From positions 2,319,648-2,383,647 of the forward strand of contig NZ_CP029822.1 in NCBI RefSeq assembly GCF_003991975.1: 64,000 nt of DNA, given 5' to 3'. The notes below the pieces were generated by a model. The model was given only the letters and a program-made list of their open reading frames with translations, had not been told where the DNA came from and did no database searches. Positions 56,790 through 64,000 of this stretch are shown here, in pieces. Position 1 is the stretch's first letter. Every line of letters starts with the position of its first letter. A program made the translations under genes and the position numbers. This DNA is from Entomomonas moraniae (GTDB lineage Bacteria > Pseudomonadota > Gammaproteobacteria > Pseudomonadales > Pseudomonadaceae).

Positions 56790-56867
56790 GGCGGAACTGT
56801 ACACAGGTTGGCAGACCGAAACAAGAGAATCGGCACACCCCAGAGGGTGTCCCGTATACAGCCCGCC
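56790..56867 (-). ncRNA. Structured leader element upstream of the 93-residue gene
   Basis: On the minus strand GGCGG pairs with CCGCC and CTGTATAC with GTGTACAG, closing a long outer stem. Inside are the hairpins ACACCC-TCTG-GGGTGT and CCGA-TTCTCTTGTT-TCGG. This makes a multi-branch fold of 78 nt in the transcript leader. I remember very similar GGC(G/A)GGCTGTA...CCGGTCTGCCAACC sequences in Pseudomonas upstream of small DUF3077-type genes. The fold is visible directly; the comparison is from memory. Confidence 0.6.
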
Positions 56868-56893
56868 ATAAAATGCAGACGAAGCTATTTAGA

Positions 56894-56918
56894 ACATAAC
56901 TAAAAACTCTAGTTATGT
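56894..56918. other. Perfect 9-bp hairpin upstream of the leader
   Basis: ACATAACTA and TAGTTATGT pair perfectly around the 7-nt loop AAAACTC. It lies 27 nt before the structured leader on the minus strand and could be part of its promoter or a further stem. The remaining bases to vgrG (56919-57183) show only a weak CTGTAG/CTACAG hairpin at 56948-56965. Confidence 0.4.
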
Positions 56919-57183
56919 GCTCTTGTTTATGAGCTGCCAAGCCCATCCTGTAGAATTTGCTACAGTGTTTTCATTGTAAAACTAGCCATGCAAAAAGGGC
57001 AAGTTATTTTAATTTTAATACCCAATGCTTTTACTAGCATGTAGTGGCTTACAATTACTCTTGATATTAGATAGTTTTGATGATAATTTTATTACCTTAA
57101 TCTCTTTATGGTTTTTATTGTCCGCACTGTAACGTCGTCTGTGCTTCGTTTGATGGTTTTTTGGTTTTTATAGGGAATTTCTT

Positions 57184-59541
57184 ATGTTTGAAGCCGCTAA
57201 TTCAACGCATTTTCATTTTACTGTTGAAGGCTTAGAGACGTCAACTAAGTTACAAGTCCTTTCCTTTGAAGCCTTAGAGGCTATTTCTTCGGATTATGCG
57301 GTGGAAGTGGTGTTGGTGTGTAACCATTTGCGCTTTGATATTACCAAGCTTTTGTCTAAACCCGCCTTTTTGTCCTTTGATGGTGAGCAGTCCTCAGGCA
57401 TGCATGGCGTTATTCAGCACGTGCGCCGTGGGGCGATCGGTAAGGATTATGCGTTGTTTCGGGTGGTTCTTACTTCTCAGTTGTCCAGTCTGAAGAACCG
57501 TATGAATCAAAAGGTGTTCCGCAAAAAGAGTGTGTCTGAGATTATTTCAGAGGTGCTTACTGAGTATGGCATGGCGGAGGGTTTGGATTTTGAGTTTACC
57601 TTGAAAGAAACTTATGAAAAGCGGGAGTATACGACCCAATACGATCAGAGTGATTATGAGTTAATTAATCATTTAGCGGAAAGTGAAGGCATTTTTTATT
57701 ATTTTACCCATGCTAAAGACCGTCATAAGATTATTTTTGCGGATGCCAATCCGTTTTTTAAGGTGCGGGATGAGGCGATTACCTATAAATCGGATACGGG
57801 ATTTGTGGCCGATGAGCGTGTCGCTCGGCGCTTCGATATTGCGTTGAGCAGTGTCACCACGCAAACGGCGTTTCGCAATTATAATTTTACTAATATGAAG
57901 ATTCCCGAAGGCAGTGCCGAGGGGTTGGCCAGTAAAAAGCTCAATGAGGCGTCAGAAATCGCCTTAGAGGCGTATGATTATCCCAGTAGGCATTTGGATG
58001 AGGGTGGAGCTAAAAAGCGCGCTAAGATCGAATTAGAGCGTTTTAGGACTAATCAAGTGCTGGCTGAAATGGACAGTGATGTCATCGGGCTGCACGCAGG
58101 ACTTTTTGTGGAGGTGTCCGATCATCCGTTAGAGGATGTGGGGGATTATTGGTTAATCCAAGAGATACGCCACGCAGGGAAACAGCCGAGTGTGTTGGAG
58201 GCAATGGGCGATCAGCACAGTGCACAGGGTAGTCACCAAGGTAGCCAGTTAAACAAGTATTTTGTGTTTCCAATCCATGACGCATTGGAGTTTCCTGTTG
58301 GGGAGTTTTCCCAGGGCTATCGTAATGTAACGATTTTATCGCCCAGGGATACTGCTTACCGTCCGCAAAAACTGCATCCTAAGCCTAAAGTATTGGGCGC
58401 TCAGACCGCAATTGTGACAGGCGCAGCGGGTGAGGAGATTTATTGTGATGAGTACGGACGAGTAAAAATTCAGTGTCACTGGGATCGTTTGGGGCAGTAT
58501 AACGAGGACAGTTCTGACTGGGTTCGAGTGCGCACAGGATGGGCGCATAATGGCTATGGGGCGGTGGCTATTCCGCGAGTGGGCATGGAGGTGTTGATTG
58601 AGTACGAGGAAGGCGACCCAGATTTTCCGATGATTGTGGGGGCGTTGCATAACGGGGTGAATAAAGTACCTTATGAGTTACCTGCTCATAAAACCAAGAG
58701 TGTGTTTAAGACTTCATCCAGTAAAGGCGGTGTCGGTTCGAATGAGTTTAGGATTGAGGACAAGGCAGGGGAAGAACAAATCTTTGTCCAAGCGCAGCGT
58801 GATTTTGACCAATTAACAAAACATAACCATACGGTACAGGTGAATAATAACAGCCATTTGCAAGTGAATAACGAGCATTCACAAACCATCAAGGCCAATC
58901 GTTATACCCACAATAAAGCGGAAGAACATAGGTTAACGGACCAAGACCGCAAAACACAGGTGATGTTAAACGATTACAAAGAAGTTGGACTTTCAGAGCA
59001 TAAAACCATTGGAACGAGTACCACTACCCAGGCAGGGCAAGAAATTCATTTGAAGGCAGGTGGGCAAATAGTGATTGATGGTGGCTTGTCTTTGACGCTT
59101 AAGGCAGGAGGTCAGCATATTGTGTTAAATCCTGCGGGAATTTGGATGACCATGCCTGTGTGGACGGGGGGTGTGCCGATGGTGGGGACACCGGCTGTGC
59201 CTGTGGCCATTACAGGCAAAGAGAAAGCTGTCCCTGCTACTTTTTCACCTGTTCCCGTGTTAAATGCACGTAAAACAATAGCGTCGCGTTCTTCTCTTTG
59301 CCCTCTGGCTAGCCAATTGGTTTATGAAAACAATGCGCAGAGGCTTGAGCAAGAGGTTGAAGGAACTGAATATTTTTATCAACAGTTGACGCTGATGACA
59401 GAAGCAGGTGAAGTATTAGATAACCAATCTTATATTCTTAAGCTAGAAAATGGCGAGACTATACAAGGTGTATCTGATGAGAAAGGAAAGACTAAATACG
59501 TTAAAGTAAAAGATAATCAAACAATGGAGGTTTTTATATAA
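57184..59541 (+). CDS. vgrG: T6SS spike protein VgrG
   Basis: This 785-residue protein forms the trimeric tip of the type VI secretion tube. Its gp27-like base covers residues 1-380; the gp5 OB-fold segment has EIYCDEYGRVKIQCHWDR and VRVRTGWAHNGYGAVAIPRVGMEVLIEYEEGDPD (about 420-480). The beta-helical DUF2345 region is at about 520-650. A C-terminal extension (about 710-785, ending in GETIQGVSDEKGKTKYV) looks like a transthyretin-like cargo-docking domain. The stop is followed at once by the effector ATG. The gene is more G-rich than the chromosome around it. Confidence 0.95.
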   Translation: MFEAANSTHFHFTVEGLETSTKLQVLSFEALEAISSDYAVEVVLVCNHLRFDITKLLSKPAFLSFDGEQSSGMHGVIQHVRRGAIGKDYALFRVVLTSQLSSLKNRMNQKVFRKKSVSEIISEVLTEYGMAEGLDFEFTLKETYEKREYTTQYDQSDYELINHLAESEGIFYYFTHAKDRHKIIFADANPFFKVRDEAITYKSDTGFVADERVARRFDIALSSVTTQTAFRNYNFTNMKIPEGSAEGLASKKLNEASEIALEAYDYPSRHLDEGGAKKRAKIELERFRTNQVLAEMDSDVIGLHAGLFVEVSDHPLEDVGDYWLIQEIRHAGKQPSVLEAMGDQHSAQGSHQGSQLNKYFVFPIHDALEFPVGEFSQGYRNVTILSPRDTAYRPQKLHPKPKVLGAQTAIVTGAAGEEIYCDEYGRVKIQCHWDRLGQYNEDSSDWVRVRTGWAHNGYGAVAIPRVGMEVLIEYEEGDPDFPMIVGALHNGVNKVPYELPAHKTKSVFKTSSSKGGVGSNEFRIEDKAGEEQIFVQAQRDFDQLTKHNHTVQVNNNSHLQVNNEHSQTIKANRYTHNKAEEHRLTDQDRKTQVMLNDYKEVGLSEHKTIGTSTTTQAGQEIHLKAGGQIVIDGGLSLTLKAGGQHIVLNPAGIWMTMPVWTGGVPMVGTPAVPVAITGKEKAVPATFSPVPVLNARKTIASRSSLCPLASQLVYENNAQRLEQEVEGTEYFYQQLTLMTEAGEVLDNQSYILKLENGETIQGVSDEKGKTKYVKVKDNQTMEVFI

Positions 59542-60567
59542 ATGGCCTTTAAAATAAAAAAAACAATTACCTGTTTGAGACGTCTGCGCACTCAAAACGT
59601 TGAAGTTAATGTAGTTCATAGAGCAGGCTTTATTAATTTTAATGAAGAGGGGGTAAATGACGAGCTAGCAGATTATATCGATGGAATTAATGAAGCGGCA
59701 CAAATTGATGGCACTGGGAGAGCCAATGATTATACAATTGTAAACCAAGAAGATACGGGGCTTTGCGGTCCTGCTGCATTTTTTTATTGTTTATTAAAAG
59801 AAAGTTTTAGAACTTATAAAAGAGTAGTTGATAATTTAAGGGAAGACGGAGTAGCAGATATAGGTAGGCTACGTATTAAACCAAGTAGATCCTGTAGGCA
59901 TTCTAGACCTGGGGAGATTGGAGATATAAATCAAATAAACTGGATGACTCTAATGGGGCTAAGAGAAACCTCAAATAATTTTATTGAAGTAGACGAGCAT
60001 CATCATGGGAATCTTGCAGGAGTAACGACACCTAGTAGAATTCTTGAATGGTTTGAGAAAGCAGGCGCCAATACATTTTTTTATGATATGCCAACTCTTG
60101 GTCTACGATGGTCCTTCAGTGAAGTTCAGCTAACTCAAACAATCGAAAAATTTCTTGAGATGCAGCAAAATCATCCAAATAACTTTCATGCCGTTGCGTT
60201 TATACATGGTAGCTATTTAGATCGACTATATAGAAAAAAGGATGTCGTAGATCTTAATCCTATAAATAATAATCATTATAGAGTTAATAACGAAGGTGTA
60301 GGCCGTTTTAGAACTAATAATGAAGCACGTGCAGATCATTTTGTTGTCGTTGAGGAGCTGACGCTTAATAATGAAGAGATTAGCTACACTTTTATTAGTT
60401 GGGGAGCTAGAATTCGTAGGATTGAATCAATAGAAAATTTTAGGAAGATGTTTAAAGGGATAATGATCGTTTCAAGAATTCCCGCTGCACTCAACCCTCC
60501 TCCGAATCAGATAGTAGCTAACCCACTCCAACCAAGAGGGAATGATGGACATCGTGAACTGGATTAG
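59542..60567 (+). CDS. Candidate T6SS effector with cysteine-protease-like motifs
   Basis: This 341-residue protein starts right at the vgrG stop. EDTGLCGPAAFFYCLL (Cys75) has the C-G-P-A context of C39-like and papain-like peptidases, and EARADHFVVVEEL (His266) provides the matching His, followed by SYTFISWG. No signal peptide is present, as expected for T6SS cargo. It overlaps the DUF4123 adaptor gene by 23 nt. The order vgrG-effector-adaptor supports a T6SS effector. Whether it cuts peptide bonds, peptidoglycan amides or host proteins is unknown. Confidence 0.65.
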   Translation: MAFKIKKTITCLRRLRTQNVEVNVVHRAGFINFNEEGVNDELADYIDGINEAAQIDGTGRANDYTIVNQEDTGLCGPAAFFYCLLKESFRTYKRVVDNLREDGVADIGRLRIKPSRSCRHSRPGEIGDINQINWMTLMGLRETSNNFIEVDEHHHGNLAGVTTPSRILEWFEKAGANTFFYDMPTLGLRWSFSEVQLTQTIEKFLEMQQNHPNNFHAVAFIHGSYLDRLYRKKDVVDLNPINNNHYRVNNEGVGRFRTNNEARADHFVVVEELTLNNEEISYTFISWGARIRRIESIENFRKMFKGIMIVSRIPAALNPPPNQIVANPLQPRGNDGHRELD

Positions 60568-61417
60568 TAAACAGCAAAAAAATAACCGTCAATGTTATTT
60601 GATTTTAGATAGTACAGCAGAACCTAATCCGATAAAAACATGGTTTAGTCAAAAGCCCACACAAATAGATACCATTGCTTGTTTATATAAGAATACGGAG
60701 CTTGCCTCGTTAGAAGAAGTTAGTCCGTGGTTTATTTTGTTGGATAAGACGCAGCAAGCGCAGATAAAACCCTTTGTAGAGCACCCAGAGCAAAACTGGG
60801 GTTATTTTGTGTGTATGGATAACCAATACAGCTTACAAGATTTGGTTAGTCACTGGCACGATCGAATGATTATTGAAGAAGAGCCCAGAGCATTATACCG
60901 CTTTCAAGATAATCGTATTATCATTCGTCATCTTAGCCAACTGACAGAACAACAAATCCCCTTATTACTCGGTCCTATTAACAGTGTTATGGCTTGGAAT
61001 GATGAACAAAAACAATGGCAAGAATTCATAAATAACGATCCCAAGTTAAGACCTAACCCAATAGAACGCCCTTGGTTAACTATCCCAGAGCCTGAGTCCA
61101 TTGATAAAGAAATGCGTCAAAAAAATACCATGCGTTGGTTACTTAATAACTACAGTAACAGTGTTTATGCTTCCAATATTTATCCATTGTATGAGTGGGT
61201 TGAAGAATCCTTAAATCAAACTGATCAATGGCAATGGCCAACCAAAGAACAACAGCGCTTGTATATTTTACAACGGCTTGATAAAGAGCAACGCGATGAT
61301 CAGCGTTGGCAGCCTTTGCCTGATGAAACGCCTCAGGCACATTATGAGCGCTGCAAAGCAGTATTTAATAAAGACTTTGAATATAACGAGCTATCAATTG
61401 ATGCCAGTAAACTATAA
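60545..61417 (+). CDS. DUF4123 T6SS effector adaptor (Tap)
   Basis: This 290-residue protein has DUF4123 features: YLILDSTAEPNPI at the N terminus, ASLEEVSPWFILLD, WGYFVCMDNQYSLQDLVSHW and EPRALYRFQDNRII. Tap proteins chaperone an effector onto the VgrG tip. It overlaps the end of the upstream effector gene and is overlapped by the next frame, so it is most likely the adaptor for that effector. Confidence 0.88.
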   Translation: MDIVNWISKQQKNNRQCYLILDSTAEPNPIKTWFSQKPTQIDTIACLYKNTELASLEEVSPWFILLDKTQQAQIKPFVEHPEQNWGYFVCMDNQYSLQDLVSHWHDRMIIEEEPRALYRFQDNRIIIRHLSQLTEQQIPLLLGPINSVMAWNDEQKQWQEFINNDPKLRPNPIERPWLTIPEPESIDKEMRQKNTMRWLLNNYSNSVYASNIYPLYEWVEESLNQTDQWQWPTKEQQRLYILQRLDKEQRDDQRWQPLPDETPQAHYERCKAVFNKDFEYNELSIDASKL

Positions 61418-61955
61418 AAAATGGTTATATCCATTAGTGACTAAAAGTATTTTTCTACTAGTCTTTGTTTGCTTATTTAATTTCTTAGGTGGTTTACAAG
61501 TTTTCGGTGGAAAGCTTTATATCCTAAATCGAATAGAGCAATTTATTTATATCCCAACACTTAAGCACTCAATAGTTGAGTTTGTATCTAGTACCCTATT
61601 GTATACATTAATTTCTTCTATTTTAATTACTTTTTTGTGTACTACGATTACATTAAATAAATTACACAAGATTGTTCTGTTAACTAACTTGTTATTAACT
61701 ATTTTGTTTTCTTTATACGTTAAAGATACTTATCAACTATTACTAGTAAGCACTGGGTTTATATTATTGCTCACCTATATTGGTATGATAATACCAAGTA
61801 TTTTTGTTTTTAAATATTATGAAGTAAAAAATACAAAAATAATTTCATTAAGTAATGTAATAACGTCTTTATTATCAATAGTTATAGCGAGCGTTATTAT
61901 CTATTTTATTTTTCATAATGTATTAGTTGCCCTTATCAACTATATACATCTTTGA
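61401..61955 (+). CDS. Inner-membrane protein, candidate immunity protein
   Basis: This protein of about 184 residues has four or five membrane helices (for example SIFLLVFVCLFNFLGG, LLYTLISSILITFLC, LLLVSTGFILLLTYIGMII and SVIIYFIFHNVLVAL). I placed the start at an ATG inside the last codons of the DUF4123 gene; a longer frame runs further upstream but would lie wholly within that gene. Low-GC and AT-rich compared with vgrG. Its position next to an effector-adaptor pair suggests immunity, but the fold is not recognised. Confidence 0.6.
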   Translation: MPVNYKKWLYPLVTKSIFLLVFVCLFNFLGGLQVFGGKLYILNRIEQFIYIPTLKHSIVEFVSSTLLYTLISSILITFLCTTITLNKLHKIVLLTNLLLTILFSLYVKDTYQLLLVSTGFILLLTYIGMIIPSIFVFKYYEVKNTKIISLSNVITSLLSIVIASVIIYFIFHNVLVALINYIHL

Positions 61956-61965
61956 CGGATTTATA

Positions 61966-62775
61966 ATGATGAAAAAGAATAAATATTTAGTTATTTTAGC
62001 ATTACTGATGATAACTATTATCAGTGGTGGAGTGGTTTATGCCAAAAGAACCACCTACTTTACCTTAACGGGTGAAGTACCTGCCCAAATCAAGCTAGTG
62101 CTTAAAGTCCGCTATGAGCCTAAACAAGGAACGGATGAGTGTGTGACCCATAAAAAAATAAAAAGCTATGACATGTACTTAAACCCAGAAACAGCTAGAC
62201 AAGAGCAAGATTCAACCTATCAGCTCACCCTACCGACTTTTTTAAGGGTTAGTGGATGTTATTTACCAATTCGCTCCATCAATATCGAAGCCCTTGGTAA
62301 ATACAGAGAGTATATGCTCTATGGCAAGAAATATGATAAAGAAAGTGGCGACCGTTTTGCGGCTGGTATTGGTTTTTATAATGCCCGTGATGAAAAATTA
62401 TTAGACAAGCAGCCCTTACACTACCGCTCCTTATGCCAATGGACGTTTCGTATCATGCCTGAAGGATTAATAAAAATATTAAACTGTAAAGCGCCGGATG
62501 AGCAGTGGAAACTACCAGAGGATAAGTTCAAACAAGGCAAGCTGAATTTTTATTTAGCCAGAAACAACTTGGCAGGACAAATAGTGACGGTGGACTTTAG
62601 GTTAAATCCTAAGGAAAAACCTTATTTTGAAGGTTCATGGTTAAAAACGGATCAAGGATGGAGGCTGTGCCAAGAAACAGAAACAACAAGACGGTGTCAA
62701 ACACCACCGACCTTCTCTACCTTTGAAATGGATGGCAAAACTTGCACGGTTTACCCCAACTGCACGGAACAATAG
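61966..62775 (+). CDS. Periplasmic protein, candidate lipase immunity or accessory protein
   Basis: This protein of about 269 residues has an N-terminal signal or anchor segment (YLVILALLMITIISGGVVYA) and a beta-rich mature part with several Cys (DECVTHKK, SGCYLPIRS, LCQWTFRI, LNCKAP and a C-terminal CTVYPNCTEQ). It lies 10 nt after the membrane protein and 9 nt before the lipase effector gene. Periplasmic proteins beside T6SS lipase genes are often their immunity partners. Family not recognised. Confidence 0.6.
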   Translation: MMKKNKYLVILALLMITIISGGVVYAKRTTYFTLTGEVPAQIKLVLKVRYEPKQGTDECVTHKKIKSYDMYLNPETARQEQDSTYQLTLPTFLRVSGCYLPIRSINIEALGKYREYMLYGKKYDKESGDRFAAGIGFYNARDEKLLDKQPLHYRSLCQWTFRIMPEGLIKILNCKAPDEQWKLPEDKFKQGKLNFYLARNNLAGQIVTVDFRLNPKEKPYFEGSWLKTDQGWRLCQETETTRRCQTPPTFSTFEMDGKTCTVYPNCTEQ

Positions 62776-62784
62776 GAGCGAATA

Positions 62785-64000
62785 ATGGTTGAATGTTTAG
62801 AGTGTAATAATCAATGTTGGGTTGAGTTTCAGTTAGTGGATCAGCAAGGTAATGGCAAAGCCTATGGGGGATTGCAGTATTTACTGACAGACAGTGAGGG
62901 GACTGTGCATAAGGGGGTATTGGATGGCAGTGGCTCAGCCAAGCATGACGATTTACCCTGTGGTGGTGTAATTTTAAGCTTTGCCGAAAAGTACCGTGGC
63001 GGAGAAAAGTTCTATGAGGATTTACTTGATAGAGATGCCTATCCTCTTCCTATCACCCAACTTCAATACGCGGCTGAACAAACAGAATGGCTCACAAAAG
63101 ATGAATTTGAAGCCGTTGCGGGGTGGCATACCAACTTTAATGACGGTACGATTTACCATCCAGATATTGAAGTTCGGCATTTAGTGGAACATGTGGGCCA
63201 CTTACCCGTGTTCGGAACGAAATGGCGTAGTAAAATTGAGTTCCCACGTGTGGAGTTTACGTTAGCTTACAATATTAGAGGTTATATTTCGGGGAGTAAA
63301 AGACAAAGTATCCCTCAATATGGCATAGGACTTGAAACTAAGAACAAACATGTTTTAGAAGTCAAACCATTAAGGGCTTATCGTCCAGTTTTATCCTTAT
63401 CTAATGAGTTTTCAAGTCTTAATCTTTACCAACTCAGTATCTTAGGCGCGCTGAGTTATAGAGATTTTGAAGAAGAAATTATTCCTGGCGATTATTTCAA
63501 AAATCCTGTTGCTAACGGCTATTTTTATCCTCAAAAGTCGGGCACGGGAATGATTAACAGTATTTTTATCAGCGAGTTAGCCAATCATTATGAGTCAGGT
63601 ATTTATGGTAAGGCCATCGGTGACCCACAGCGCTTTGGACTTCTATTAGAGGAAGTTCCTTACTCAAAGCGCTTTGAAATAGCCCCTTATGATCCTGAAA
63701 TCTACTCCGCTAATAAATTATACCAAGAAGCCCTTGATAATCGTCGTGAGATTCCCGACGAGGCTGAAACGCCTAAGAAAATTCATTTTTTTGATGATAA
63801 AAATAAAAAGGGAGGGATGGACACCCAAGGATTTATTACCCATTCAGATGAAATCGTGTTGATTTCTATTCGTGGTACACAAGAAACCCAAGATTTTTTT
63901 ACGGATGCCAAAGCAGTACAGGTGCAAATGGAACAATATCCTGATGGTGTTAGAGGGCATATCGGATTTTATAAGTCATTTAAGGTAATTAGAGGGTTTA
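62785..64000 (+). CDS. T6SS lipase-type effector (3' end outside window)
   Basis: About 405 codons are visible. The N terminus (QCWVEFQLVDQQG, TDSEGTVHKGVLDGSG) is a transthyretin-like domain like the C-terminal extension of VgrG. Near the end DEIVLISIRGTQETQDFFTDAK and RGHIGFYKSF match the class 3 lipase fold just before its catalytic GHSLGG, which would lie beyond the window. Such proteins are phospholipase effectors delivered by T6SS. No signal peptide is present. The ATG follows AGGAGCG. Confidence 0.78.
   Translation, partial: MVECLECNNQCWVEFQLVDQQGNGKAYGGLQYLLTDSEGTVHKGVLDGSGSAKHDDLPCGGVILSFAEKYRGGEKFYEDLLDRDAYPLPITQLQYAAEQTEWLTKDEFEAVAGWHTNFNDGTIYHPDIEVRHLVEHVGHLPVFGTKWRSKIEFPRVEFTLAYNIRGYISGSKRQSIPQYGIGLETKNKHVLEVKPLRAYRPVLSLSNEFSSLNLYQLSILGALSYRDFEEEIIPGDYFKNPVANGYFYPQKSGTGMINSIFISELANHYESGIYGKAIGDPQRFGLLLEEVPYSKRFEIAPYDPEIYSANKLYQEALDNRREIPDEAETPKKIHFFDDKNKKGGMDTQGFITHSDEIVLISIRGTQETQDFFTDAKAVQVQMEQYPDGVRGHIGFYKSFKVIRGF

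Overview
This window reads as a low-G+C gammaproteobacterial chromosome of the Pseudomonadales. The evidence is gene content and order: pilI-pilH-pilG next to gshB and tonB (the tonB3 neighbourhood of Pseudomonas); proA-nadD-rsfS-rlmH-mrdA-rodA-mltB-rlpA-dacC-ybeD-lipB, which follows the Pseudomonas order gene for gene; waaF-waaC and glnE; and a structured leader of a kind I remember from Pseudomonas genomes. The AT-rich, shortened intergenic regions suggest a reduced, possibly host-associated relative such as the insect-gut genus Entomomonas. That genus assignment is inference.

Layout. 1-1250: end of the Pil-Chp chemosensory operon (minus strand). 1445-6661: gshB, tonB, tilS, proA, nadD. 6755-14806: a long plus-strand cell-wall and lipoate operon. 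14946-22732: a MacAB-type pump operon, an MmgE/PrpD enzyme with an AEC transporter, and an acetate transporter; this block sits between lipB and lipA, which are adjacent in Pseudomonas. 23029-33258: lipA, a ferritin, a truncated HPP gene, waaC/waaF, glnE and a von Willebrand A lipoprotein. 33453-34596: tRNA-Arg(CCG) followed by two decayed reading frames and a small secreted protein.

34626-40245 holds an APS-kinase-like gene followed by a tightly packed five-gene cluster that I recognise as the STM4015-STM4014-STM4013-STM4012-STM4011 families: a leucine-rich-repeat-like protein, an ATP-grasp protein, an alkaline-phosphatase/sulfatase-fold hydrolase and two radical SAM enzymes. As far as I know it has no assigned function. 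It is the best candidate here for an undescribed biochemical system.

40431-51368 is a mobile defence island. A 45-nt 3' half of tRNA-Pro(GGG) marks its left attachment site. It is followed by a tyrosine recombinase and a four-gene block: SNF2-like helicase, DUF4391 protein, type III DNA methyltransferase and type III restriction subunit. 51432-64000 is a type VI secretion accessory region. On the minus strand is a large toxin-like protein apparently split in two at a run of eight A residues, with a Sel1-repeat protein that may be its immunity partner. Next come 1.4 kb of gene-free DNA full of short degenerate hairpin repeats and a small gene with a structured leader. On the plus strand is a vgrG operon with a candidate cysteine-protease-fold effector, a DUF4123 adaptor, a membrane protein and a periplasmic protein (candidate immunity proteins) and a lipase effector that runs off the window.
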